From contig NZ_JAAAKZ010000003.1 of assembly GCF_009905605.1 (NCBI RefSeq), positions 558,001 through 622,000 on the forward strand: a DNA stretch of 64,000 bases. The letters run 5' to 3'. Origin of the DNA: Runella sp. CRIBMP (GTDB lineage: Bacteria > Bacteroidota > Bacteroidia > Cytophagales > Spirosomataceae). A program made the translations under genes and the position numbers. This document shows positions 16,922 to 24,206 of the stretch, in pieces; the stretch's first letter is position 1, and every line of letters starts with the position of its first letter. The notes beneath the pieces are model-generated. The model saw only the letters and a program-made list of their open reading frames with translations. It did not search any database and was not told the origin of the DNA.

Positions 16922-17259
16922 TGAAAAGAGCAAACGAATTGATACCTGCAGTAGCGACTCATCCCGGAGAACTACTGGCAGATGAACTGGAAGCCAGAAA
17001 CCTGACGCAGCAAACGATTGCGATTCAAATGGGTGTAAGTCAGGCGATTATTAGCCAGTTATTGCACAAAAAGCGACGGGTATCGCTAGAAATGGCGTTA
17101 CGGTTAGAACAGGCTTTGGATATTTCAGCCGAGTTTTGGTTGAATCTTCAACGCCAATACGACCGCGTAACTGCCTATCACAACGCCCAAAAATCTCTCC
17201 GTAAACTCAACCTGCCCGAACCTCGCCAAATGAAGTTGTTGGAAGCGATGTTGGGATAG
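16921..17259 (+). CDS. higA: HigA-family antitoxin (Xre-type HTH)
   Basis: A 112-residue protein with the HigA signature: HPGELLADELEARNLTQQTI, then an Xre helix-turn-helix (IQMGVSQAIISQLLHKKRRV), then the LDISAEFWLNLQRQYD motif. In HigBA systems the antitoxin follows the toxin, binds it, and represses the operon. The ATG overlaps the toxin stop by one base, and the palindrome at 16591-16611 is the likely operator. The antitoxin is intact while the toxin is frameshifted, the combination expected when a toxin decays or is phase-variable. Confidence 0.9.
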   Translation: MKRANELIPAVATHPGELLADELEARNLTQQTIAIQMGVSQAIISQLLHKKRRVSLEMALRLEQALDISAEFWLNLQRQYDRVTAYHNAQKSLRKLNLPEPRQMKLLEAMLG

Positions 17260-17746
17260 AAAATAGCCAGCACTGTCAACTATTAGGGGTAGATTGATAA
17301 TTTTCAGTTTTTTTGGAAGAAGTTGCTAATGCGTTCCGCAACATTAGTTTTGGGAAATTCAGGTCAAAAAAGAACTTAAAAAATGGTCGTTATTAAACAC
17401 TGCATTCCTGCACATAGTGAATACCCCAAACTTCACGTTGAATCTATAAAAGAAAGAATCTGACGAAAAAGATATGGGTATTGCTCTGTTTTTCAATTTG
17501 TTCGGCGTTTGATAGACAATGGGTTAATGCGACGGCCTTCCTTTTACAATACCCCCGCGGGCGTCATCTATTCCGTGTTGAACAATAAAGGCCAAAGGAT
17601 CAATCTCGGCAATGGCATCGCGTAGGCGGCTCACTGCTCAAAATCTTTTGTTTGTGTGGCCCGTACGAGAAAAAAGTAAAATTGATTTAACAGTTCGTGC
17701 AACGTTGAGGGTCCTTTTCTCATCTTATCACTAAATCAGCCATGAG
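17260..17746. other. Degenerate stretch between higA and the AraC-type gene
   Basis: About 490 bp without an intact gene. It is AT-rich at first, then turns to coding-like composition around 17520-17640, suggesting gene decay. Multiple stops interrupt every frame. With the frameshifted toxin upstream and the shortened regulator downstream, it looks like an eroding island boundary rather than a functional spacer. Confidence 0.4.
17527..17625 (+). pseudogene. Possible tyrosine-recombinase arm-domain remnant
   Basis: A 32-codon frame beginning MRRPSFYNT and containing VIYSVLNNKGQRINLGNGI. The pattern resembles the N-terminal arm-binding domain of Bacteroidota tyrosine recombinases (xxYxxxxxxGxRxxxxxGI). 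It stops at once and no catalytic domain follows. This is a weak, short match and may be chance. Confidence 0.2.
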
Positions 17747-18259
17747 ATGAAAGAACTACCGATTAATTTTAATGGGTTATTGTGGTGGATGGGCCTCTTC
17801 GGAGGTTTGGTTTGGGTGCTGCTTTTTGTGGTACGCTCTGAAAAAATGCTTCAAAAACCCATAAAAATCAACTTGCTGTTTTTTGGTAGAAAGGCAAATC
17901 AAGAATACGGCGTTCGTCTACTAAATCGCCTGTTCAGGCTCATGAACGATGAAAAACCGTATCTCGAAAAAAATATTTCACTAGAATCATTGGCGGCTCG
18001 ACTCAATGTTACGGCGGCGCAGTTGACGCAGGTAATCGACGAAAATTTAGAACAAGGCTTCCCCGAATTGATTTCAACTTACCGTATTCAGGAAGCCAAG
18101 CGCTTGCTCGTAATGCCCGAATACCAACAAAGCAAAATGGAAGACCTCGCGTACAAAGTGGGGTACGAATCTATCGCTTTGTTTGACGACGCCTTTAAAA
18201 ACTTCACCGAGCAGACCCCCACGGAATATAAAAAGAGAATGAGCATGATTTGCCTGTAA
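17747..18259 (+). CDS. Short membrane-anchored AraC-type HTH protein
   Basis: A 170-residue protein with one membrane helix near the N-terminus (LLWWMGLFGGLVWVLLFVV, about 11-29), then an AraC/XylS-type helix-turn-helix domain: ISLESLAARLNVTAAQLTQV for the first HTH, and MEDLAYKVGYESIALFDDAF then TEQTPTEYKKR for the second. Related Bacteroidota proteins usually carry several N-terminal membrane helices before the AraC domain. Here only the last survives and the upstream 490 bp is degenerate, so this may be the 3' remnant of a longer gene. DNA binding remains plausible. Targets unknown. Confidence 0.7.
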   Translation: MKELPINFNGLLWWMGLFGGLVWVLLFVVRSEKMLQKPIKINLLFFGRKANQEYGVRLLNRLFRLMNDEKPYLEKNISLESLAARLNVTAAQLTQVIDENLEQGFPELISTYRIQEAKRLLVMPEYQQSKMEDLAYKVGYESIALFDDAFKNFTEQTPTEYKKRMSMICL

Positions 18260-18353
18260 ACTATTTTATAAACAATAGTAAAATAGTAGAGAAATCATTG
18301 ACGCTACCTGTTGCCAAATCGAAAGGAGTTCCTAAATTTGAGGTACCTAAACC

Positions 18354-18956
18354 TTGATGATGATGAATTGGCTCTTTGCATTTTTATACCGAATTTTTGG
18401 ATGGGGAATTCTCGGACGTGTTCCCAAAGATTTAAAAAAGGGAATATGGGTAGTTTGCCCGCACTGGAACAGCTCTGATTTTTTTATTGGAGTTGGCGCA
18501 AGGGCTTCCATTGGCGTTAAAATGGGCTTTTTGGGAAAAAGTTCTCTCTTTAAATGGTATTCGGCTTGGTTTTTTCGGGCATTGGGTGGGTATCCCGTGT
18601 ACCGTGAAAAATCCAATAATTTGGTGGATGCCGTGGCCGAGACTTTCAATCAAAACGAGTTTATTCACATCGCTATTGCCCCCGAGGGCACCCGCAGCAA
18701 TACCTCCAAACTCAAAACGGGCTTTTATTTTATGGCGCTCAAAGCCCAGGTGCCGCTTGTGCTTGTTGGCTTTGATTATACCCGAAAACTGGTGGTATTT
18801 GGTGAGCCTATTTACCTCACTGGCGACTACGTCAAAGATATGAAGCCCTTCTATGATTTTTACCTGACGATTCAAAGTCCCAAAAAAGAATGGTTGCAGT
18901 TGTATGAACAAACGGGCGTTATTCCTTTTCCAAAAGAGCAAAAAGCGGAAAGGTAA
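18354..18956 (+). CDS. plsC: 1-acyl-sn-glycerol-3-phosphate acyltransferase family protein
   Basis: A 200-residue membrane-associated acyltransferase. The PlsC motif I H-x4-D is His36/Asp41 in PHWNSSDFF, and motif III is APEGTRSNTSKLKTGF (Glu110-Gly111). Family members transfer an acyl chain to lysophosphatidate or a related lysolipid at the inner membrane. It is shorter than E. coli PlsC (about 245 residues), and the Bacteroidota HWN variant of the NHxxxxD motif may mean a different acceptor, such as an amino-lipid. The start lies in an ATGATGATG cluster, so the first residue is uncertain by a codon or two. It stands alone between an AraC-type gene and wecB. Confidence 0.83.
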   Translation: MMMMNWLFAFLYRIFGWGILGRVPKDLKKGIWVVCPHWNSSDFFIGVGARASIGVKMGFLGKSSLFKWYSAWFFRALGGYPVYREKSNNLVDAVAETFNQNEFIHIAIAPEGTRSNTSKLKTGFYFMALKAQVPLVLVGFDYTRKLVVFGEPIYLTGDYVKDMKPFYDFYLTIQSPKKEWLQLYEQTGVIPFPKEQKAER

Positions 18957-19065
18957 AGTTGAGAACTGAAAAACAAAAAAATTTAAAATGTAAATAAGAA
19001 GTCCGTGACAGAACCTTCCAAGATGCCGTTGTAGTAACGATATAGGCTTTTTATGATGCTTAATT

Positions 19066-20178
19066 TTATAAACCTCTCAAAAATGCCGCTATTCGCTCAC
19101 TTGCCAAGCCGTCGCCGTAGGGATTATTGGCCTCCGACATTTGCTGGTAAAGGGTTTCGTTTTCGCACAACTCACTGACCGATTGTATAATAGAGTCGCG
19201 ATTGGCACCCACAAGCTTAACTGTACCCGCATCGATGGCTTCGGGGCGCTCGGTAGTGTCGCGCATGACCAAAACAGGCTTTCCTAAACTCGGAGCTTCT
19301 TCCTGCACCCCACCCGAATCGGTCAGAATGGCCCAGCTTTTTTTCATGGCGTACACAAAATTGGTGTAATCCATCGGCGCTGGTAAATGTACGTTGGGTA
19401 GGTTGCCCAATCGGTCATAAACTGGCTGCTGAACGTTGGGATTGAGGTGAACGGGGTACACGATTTCTAGGTCTGGGTATTTCTCGGCCAAATGACGTAA
19501 TGCGTCACAAATTTGGATAAAGCCATCACCGAAATTCTCGCGACGATGCCCAGTCACGAGCAAAATTTTCCGACCTGATTCAAAAATGTGTTGCACAGAA
19601 GGCGGAATATCATCAGAAAAATGCGTGGCTCGTTGGCTGACGTAGAGTAAAGAATCAATGACAGTATTGCCCGTTTTTAAAATAAGTGTAGGAGCAATGC
19701 CTTCTTTTAAAAGCGCCTGTACGTTGCGGTCGGTGGGAGCAAAATAATAATTGGCTAAACGGTCGGTAATGAGGCGATTGGCTTCTTCAGGATAAGGTGA
19801 TTGAAGATTACCCGTACGCAATCCTGCTTCAACGTGCGCAATCTTAATGCCTGCATAAAAGGCAGCCAACGACGTAGCCATGCACGTAGTGGTATCTCCG
19901 TGTACCAACACAACATCTGGTCGATAAGATTGAAAAAGCGTGCGTAGGCCCGTCAGAATACGGCAGGTAATATCGGTCAAATCCTGCCCAGCTTGCATCA
20001 CGTTGAGGTCAAAGTCGGGCGTTAGTTCAAAAATATCTAATACCTGGTCTAGCATCTGTCGGTGCTGTCCAGTCACGCACAGTTTATGCTCTACATGTGG
20101 GTTTTGGCTTAAATTTCGTACCACCATGGCCATTTTGATGGCTTCGGGGCGGGTACCGAATACGGTCAATAACTTCAT
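19066..20178 (-). CDS. wecB: UDP-N-acetylglucosamine 2-epimerase (non-hydrolysing)
   Basis: A 370-residue cytoplasmic enzyme converting UDP-GlcNAc to UDP-ManNAc for surface polysaccharides. The start was taken at ATG 20178, giving the canonical MKLLTVFGTRPEAIKMA; a longer ORF starts 18 nt upstream. Diagnostic motifs include VLVHGDTTTCMATSLAAFY, KIAHVEAGLRTG, PYPEEANR, TGHRRENFG and LTDSGGVQEEAPSLGKPVLV, matching UDP-binding and catalytic Asp, Glu and His positions. Length is normal. No other nucleotide-sugar or glycosyltransferase gene is adjacent, so it acts as a stand-alone supply gene. Confidence 0.95.
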   Translation of the reverse strand: MKLLTVFGTRPEAIKMAMVVRNLSQNPHVEHKLCVTGQHRQMLDQVLDIFELTPDFDLNVMQAGQDLTDITCRILTGLRTLFQSYRPDVVLVHGDTTTCMATSLAAFYAGIKIAHVEAGLRTGNLQSPYPEEANRLITDRLANYYFAPTDRNVQALLKEGIAPTLILKTGNTVIDSLLYVSQRATHFSDDIPPSVQHIFESGRKILLVTGHRRENFGDGFIQICDALRHLAEKYPDLEIVYPVHLNPNVQQPVYDRLGNLPNVHLPAPMDYTNFVYAMKKSWAILTDSGGVQEEAPSLGKPVLVMRDTTERPEAIDAGTVKLVGANRDSIIQSVSELCENETLYQQMSEANNPYGDGLASERIAAFLRGL

Positions 20179-20226
20179 TTTTTGGGTATTAAACAATATA
20201 TAAATGGCATTGAAGACAGGGTTAAT

Positions 20227-20574
20227 TTATGCGATGCTCGCCAGCGTATCGGGTTTCCACCCTACGGCCACAATCTTTCCATCTTTTTCAACGATAGGGC
20301 GCTTAATCACCGAAGGCTTTTCCATCATGAGTGCAATGGCGCTTTCGTTGTCTTGCACGGCGTTTTTTTGTTCGTCAGAGAGTTGTTTCCATGTGGTTCC
20401 TGCCCGATTGATGAGAGTTTCTTTGGGCTGTTGGGTGAGCCAGAGCGTCAGCTTTTCGTGCGAAATGCCGTGTTTTTTATAGTCGTGAAACGTGAAGGGA
20501 AGTTGATTTTCTTTCAGCGCTGTTATTGCTTTTTTGACGGTGTCGCAGTTGGGAATTCCGTAAACGGTCAGCAT
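20227..20574 (-). CDS. ArsC/Spx-family protein (YffB-like)
   Basis: A 115-residue thioredoxin-fold protein of the ArsC/Spx/YffB family: YGIPNCDTVKKA with a single Cys10 and an ISVIKRPIV-like motif (PSVIKRPIVEKDGKIVAVG) carrying the conserved Arg-Pro. It lacks the CxxC of Spx, and the combination of N-C-D and KRP fits YffB-type putative reductases better than true arsenate reductases. Cytoplasmic. It is 48 nt upstream of wecB on the same strand with no arsenic genes nearby, so arsenate reduction should not be assumed. Confidence 0.85.
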   Translation of the reverse strand: MLTVYGIPNCDTVKKAITALKENQLPFTFHDYKKHGISHEKLTLWLTQQPKETLINRAGTTWKQLSDEQKNAVQDNESAIALMMEKPSVIKRPIVEKDGKIVAVGWKPDTLASIA

Positions 20575-20644
20575 AAGGGTAAAAGTATTGGTGAATTGAA
20601 CTGCAAAGTAGAAAACTTTTTTGAGTAGGGCGTGTTAAATAGTC

Positions 20645-21079
20645 ATGAAACTTATTCTAAAAACCACCGTTCAGCAGTCTTACCTACAGGTTTGGAGAGG
20701 CTTTGATGAAACACTTTTTCGTCGGCTGAGTCCTCCTTTTCCTCCCGTTCGGGTGGTTCGTTTTGACGGATGTCTGAAAGGAAATATTGTGGAATTAGAA
20801 TTGAATTTTTTTCTCTTCAAACAACTCTGGACCAGCAAAATTACGGAGCAGCAAGGCAATGTCGAGGAGGTTTTTTTTATTGACGAAGGTGTAAAACTTC
20901 CGTTTTTCTTAAGTTATTGGCGGCACCACCACCGAATCATTAAAGACGGTGAGCATACCATCATTGCGGACGAAATCGAGTTTCGTACACCTTCTATCCT
21001 GACAGATTACCTTTTTTACCCTCTTTTATACGGGCAGTTTTTGTACAGAAAGCCCATTTACCGTAATGTGTTTTCGTAA
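20645..21079 (+). CDS. SRPBCC-fold (START-like) ligand-binding protein
   Basis: A 144-residue protein resembling Bacteroidota SRPBCC/polyketide-cyclase-like proteins: an N-terminal strand and helix (LILKTTVQQSYLQVWRGFDE), central antiparallel strands (VELELNFFLFKQLWTSKITE) and a C-terminal part (DEIEFRTPSILTDYLFYPLL). No catalytic residues are recognised. It probably binds a hydrophobic ligand in the cytoplasm. It converges on the MlaF-like ATPase gene with only 15 bp between. Function unknown. Confidence 0.6.
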   Translation: MKLILKTTVQQSYLQVWRGFDETLFRRLSPPFPPVRVVRFDGCLKGNIVELELNFFLFKQLWTSKITEQQGNVEEVFFIDEGVKLPFFLSYWRHHHRIIKDGEHTIIADEIEFRTPSILTDYLFYPLLYGQFLYRKPIYRNVFS

Positions 21080-21094
21080 ATAAATCGAAAAACC

Positions 21095-21844
21095 TTATTG
21101 GCGGCTCATGTCTCGTAGTAGTTTATTGGCAAAAATAAATTCATTCAATTCGGTCACTTTTGACTCGGTAATGGTGTTATTGTTGCCTTCCCAGACTTTA
21201 TGACCTTTGTACAGAAACATCACTTTTTCACCGATTTCTAAGACTGAGTTCATGTCGTGCGTAATCACAACGGTAGTAATGTGATATTCGTCCGTAATTT
21301 CTTTGATGAGCTCATCAATTTTGATGGACGTGAGCGGGTCTAAGCCAGAGTTTGGCTCGTCGCAAAATAAATACTTTGGATTCATTACGATGGCCCGCGC
21401 AATGCCGACGCGCTTTTTCATTCCGCCGCTGATTTCGGAAGGCATCCGCCCCGCGGCTTGCTCAAGACCTACGCGGCTGAGGCAAAAATTTACGCGGTCT
21501 TCTTTTTCACTTTCGCTCATGTTGGTGAGCATTTCGAGCGGAAAGCGTACATTTTGGGCCACGGTCTTGGAATCAAACAACGCCCCACCCTGAAAAAGAA
21601 CGCCCATTTCGCGGCGAATCTGCTTGCGGGTGTCTTCATCGCTGTTCCAAAAATCCCGACCGTTGTAGAGCACATTGCCTTGGTCGGGTTTGACAAGACC
21701 AATTAGGCATTTGAGCAGCACGCTTTTACCCGTGCCGCTCCCGCCAATGATTAAGTTTGTATCGCCGGGTTTGAACGTCCCAGAAACATCCTCCAATACC
21801 ATGCGTCCATCGAAGGACTTAGAAATGTCGGTAAATTGAATCAT
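21095..21844 (-). CDS. ABC transporter ATPase, MlaF-like
   Basis: A 249-residue ATPase with Walker A GGSGTGKS (34-41), Q-loop in GVLFQGGALFDS, signature ISGGMKKRVGIARAI, Walker B LFCDEPNSGLDP and switch His in VITHDMNS. The ISGGMKKR signature and GALFDS after the Q-loop are typical of MlaF/Ttg2A, the ATPase for phospholipid trafficking between the membranes. The usual permease (MlaE) and MCE protein (MlaD) are not adjacent. It lies 6 nt after tatC on the same strand, so the two are probably cotranscribed. The role is assigned from the family. Confidence 0.85.
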   Translation of the reverse strand: MIQFTDISKSFDGRMVLEDVSGTFKPGDTNLIIGGSGTGKSVLLKCLIGLVKPDQGNVLYNGRDFWNSDEDTRKQIRREMGVLFQGGALFDSKTVAQNVRFPLEMLTNMSESEKEDRVNFCLSRVGLEQAAGRMPSEISGGMKKRVGIARAIVMNPKYLFCDEPNSGLDPLTSIKIDELIKEITDEYHITTVVITHDMNSVLEIGEKVMFLYKGHKVWEGNNNTITESKVTELNEFIFANKLLRDMSRQ

Positions 21845-21850
21845 GATTAA

Positions 21851-22753
21851 TTACATGTCAGCATCAGGATTCCAAGGCTCACCCATTGCACTGGCTTCTT
21901 CTTCCTTGGCTTCCAATTCTGCATCTTCTTTTTTAGTACGCTCTACCCAAGCTGAAACTAAGATGCTGATTTCGTACAAAAGGGTTAAAGGTAATGCAAC
22001 CAATACCTGACTGAGTACATCGGGAGAAGGAGTAATGACCGCCGCCAAAATCAAAATAACTACAAAGGCGTGTTTGCGGTATTCGCGCATGAAGCGAGGG
22101 TTAAGAAAACCGATTCGCGACAAAACAAACGCAACGACTGGTAGCTGGAATGTAAGACCGCAGGCAAGCGTCAATACCGAAATCAGCCCTACATACGAGG
22201 TAATGTCAAATTGGTTCTTGATACGGGGGTCTAATTGGAAATTGGCCAAAAAGTTGATAGCCAGTGGAGAAACAATATAGTATCCGAAGAAAACACCTGA
22301 CAAAAATAGAAACGTAACGTAGAAAACCGCGCCCCGCGATACGCGCCGCTCGGCAGGCTTAAGACCTGGCTTGATAAAGCGCCATACTTCCCAAAAAGCA
22401 TAAGGGAACGCAAACAACAAACCTATGATAACCGAAGAAAGTAGTGCCATGGTAAATTGGCCTGCCATCTCACGACTCTGTAACTCAAAGTCTAGTTTTT
22501 CAATGCAAAGCCCTTCGGCACCCGTAAAGTCAGCGATTTTGCAAAGCATCCGGTAAGTCCAAAAATCAGACTTGGAAGGGCCCAATATGATTTTGTCATA
22601 GATTTCTTCAATGTAAATAAAAGCGGCAATGGTAAAAATTAAAATCGCCCCTACGGCCCGAATTACGTGCCAACGCAATTCTTCGAGGTGCTCAATAAAA
22701 CTCATTTCGTCGCCGGTGGCATTCTCTTTATCAAATTCTTGGTCGAGTGGCAT
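21851..22753 (-). CDS. tatC: Sec-independent protein translocase TatC
   Basis: A 300-residue inner-membrane protein with six predicted helices. The N-terminus has the conserved SFIEHLEELRWHVIRA, and later come FPYAFWEVWRFIKPGLKPAE and FGYYIVSPLAINFLANF, hallmarks of TatC. It is the receptor for twin-arginine signal peptides. The C-terminal cytoplasmic tail is longer and more acidic than in E. coli TatC (258 residues), a feature often seen in this phylum. It is followed by the MlaF-like gene; tatA/B are not in the window. A -7 element lies at 22855-22862. Confidence 0.95.
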   Translation of the reverse strand: MPLDQEFDKENATGDEMSFIEHLEELRWHVIRAVGAILIFTIAAFIYIEEIYDKIILGPSKSDFWTYRMLCKIADFTGAEGLCIEKLDFELQSREMAGQFTMALLSSVIIGLLFAFPYAFWEVWRFIKPGLKPAERRVSRGAVFYVTFLFLSGVFFGYYIVSPLAINFLANFQLDPRIKNQFDITSYVGLISVLTLACGLTFQLPVVAFVLSRIGFLNPRFMREYRKHAFVVILILAAVITPSPDVLSQVLVALPLTLLYEISILVSAWVERTKKEDAELEAKEEEASAMGEPWNPDADM

Positions 22754-22854
22754 TGGTTATTTTATATTGATGGTACTCAATTTATGTTACAAATAAGGGT
22801 TATTCTGGTCCTAATAAATACGATGCAATGTACTAACTACTCCATACAAACATA

Positions 22855-22862
22855 CAAAGGTA
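22855..22862 (-). promoter_or_regulatory. Bacteroidota -7 promoter element for tatC
   Basis: On the minus strand this reads TACCTTTG, matching TAnnTTTG. A minus-strand TTG at 22886-22888 lies 23 nt upstream, at the outer limit of -33 spacing. The start site would be near 22848, about 95 nt before the tatC ATG. The rest of the 300-bp intergenic region shows no gene. Confidence 0.4.
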
Positions 22863-23050
22863 CACGCTTAGACGCTTTTGCGTTACAATTTCTTTAAAAA
22901 TTAGGTTCAGTTTTGGGCTTCTAGTAGGTTTTTACGACTTTTGAGAAAGATTTACTAGCTGATTTTAAGTGGAATTGAATGGATTTGGCGTAAATTGTCT
23001 CTGTTATTCACCCTTAAAAGCCCAGTAATCAACTTAAAAACATCCACATA

Positions 23051-23479
23051 ATGGCTTCACTCCCAAAAAATATCCTGACTTTTGAGGAGCCATTTGGTGA
23101 CACCAATGGCCGGATTACCGAATTACAAACAGCCTCAGAAGGGTATCGCCGTCTGTTGGAAGAAAAAATAGAAGACTTAAAAGTGGATGCCGTCGAAATC
23201 GGCAAGCAGGCGTTGGTCATCGGTGGCGTGATTGCGGTGGTTTATTTATTGGTAGATGCGCTATTGCCAGAAGATGAACCTGAAATAAAAGCAAAAAATA
23301 CGAGCAACGTTTCGGGGGGCATTGAGCGTCATACAGAAAAAACATCGTGGGTTGTCAAAACCGTTACTTCTTATGCAACGACTTGGCTACTAGGACTAGC
23401 ACGACAAAAATTAATGGATTTTTTGGCTACTCAGCAAAATACGAATGCAGGCACAGATACGAACGAAACTTCAAAGTAA
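23051..23479 (+). CDS. Small membrane protein of unknown function
   Basis: A 142-residue protein: a polar, helical N-terminal half (TELQTASEGYRRLLEEKIED, likely coiled coil), one membrane helix (ALVIGGVIAVVYLLVDALL, about 57-75), an acidic stretch, and a second weakly hydrophobic amphipathic segment. No known domain is recognised. Its 3' end overlaps the next gene by 35 bp in another frame, so the two are translationally coupled. Because that gene encodes a GGGP-synthase-like prenyl-lipid enzyme, a membrane-lipid role is conceivable but speculative. Confidence 0.6.
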   Translation: MASLPKNILTFEEPFGDTNGRITELQTASEGYRRLLEEKIEDLKVDAVEIGKQALVIGGVIAVVYLLVDALLPEDEPEIKAKNTSNVSGGIERHTEKTSWVVKTVTSYATTWLLGLARQKLMDFLATQQNTNAGTDTNETSK

Positions 23480-24206
23480 TCTTCAAAACGGGCGAAAAGC
23501 GTTCGCAGTGTTGCTCGACCCCGACAAGGTGGAGTTGGAGTCGTTTCCGTTTATGCTCGCCGAAAGTGTGCGTTACGGAGTCGATTTTTTCTTTGTGGGC
23601 GGCAGTCTCATTACCCGGTATGCTTCAGATGAAATTATTGCGGCCATTCATAAACATACCCATATTCCTGCGATTCTTTTTCCGGGCAACAGCCTGCACA
23701 TAGAGCCGTCGGCGGATGCTATTTTGTTGCTATCGCTTATTTCGGGCCGAAATCCTGAACTCCTCATTGGGCAACATGTTATTGCGGCTCCGCTGTTGAA
23801 AAAGAGCAAATTGGAAATTCTGCCCACGGGTTATATGCTCATCGAGAGTGGCCGTGCCACTACGGTGTCTTACATTAGTAACACTACTCCTATTCCCCAC
23901 GATAAACCTGGAGTGGCGGCCTGTACGGCCATGGCTGGCGAATTGTTAGGGTTGCAAATCATGTACTTAGATGCAGGAAGTGGGGCACAAAAGCCCGTTT
24001 CGGCCGAGATGATTGCGGCGGTTCGCCAAGCGGTAGATACCCCCATTATTGTCGGCGGCGGCATTAATTCCGTCGAAAAAGCGCAATCAGCGCTTGAAGC
24101 GGGAGCCGATGTGGTAGTGGTTGGAAACGGCATTGAGAAAAACCCCGACCTTTTGCCCGAAATCGCGCAGGCGGTCAGAAGCTTTAACGAAAAAATTATT
24201 GCCTGA
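23445..24206 (+). CDS. Geranylgeranylglyceryl phosphate synthase-like prenyltransferase (PcrB/GGGPS family)
   Basis: A 253-residue TIM-barrel protein matching the bacterial group II GGGPS family: FAVLLDPDKVE (phosphate/Mg site), VDFFFVGGSLITR, IPAILFPGNSLHI, LPTGYMLIESGR, MYLDAGSGA and the phosphate-gripping VGGGI and VVGNGIE. It joins a polyprenyl diphosphate to glycerol-1-phosphate, the step used for archaeal-type ether lipids. In Bacteroidota the final product is poorly defined. The gene overlaps the upstream small membrane-protein gene by 35 bp and its stop abuts the convergent gene's stop with no base between. No glycerol-1-phosphate dehydrogenase is nearby. Confidence 0.88.
   Translation: MQAQIRTKLQSNLQNGRKAFAVLLDPDKVELESFPFMLAESVRYGVDFFFVGGSLITRYASDEIIAAIHKHTHIPAILFPGNSLHIEPSADAILLLSLISGRNPELLIGQHVIAAPLLKKSKLEILPTGYMLIESGRATTVSYISNTTPIPHDKPGVAACTAMAGELLGLQIMYLDAGSGAQKPVSAEMIAAVRQAVDTPIIVGGGINSVEKAQSALEAGADVVVVGNGIEKNPDLLPEIAQAVRSFNEKIIA

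Noticed and set aside
20227-20574. Arsenate reductase (ArsC) assignment
   Set aside because: Only the broad ArsC/Spx/YffB fold is supported; there are no ars genes nearby and the motif fits YffB-type proteins better.
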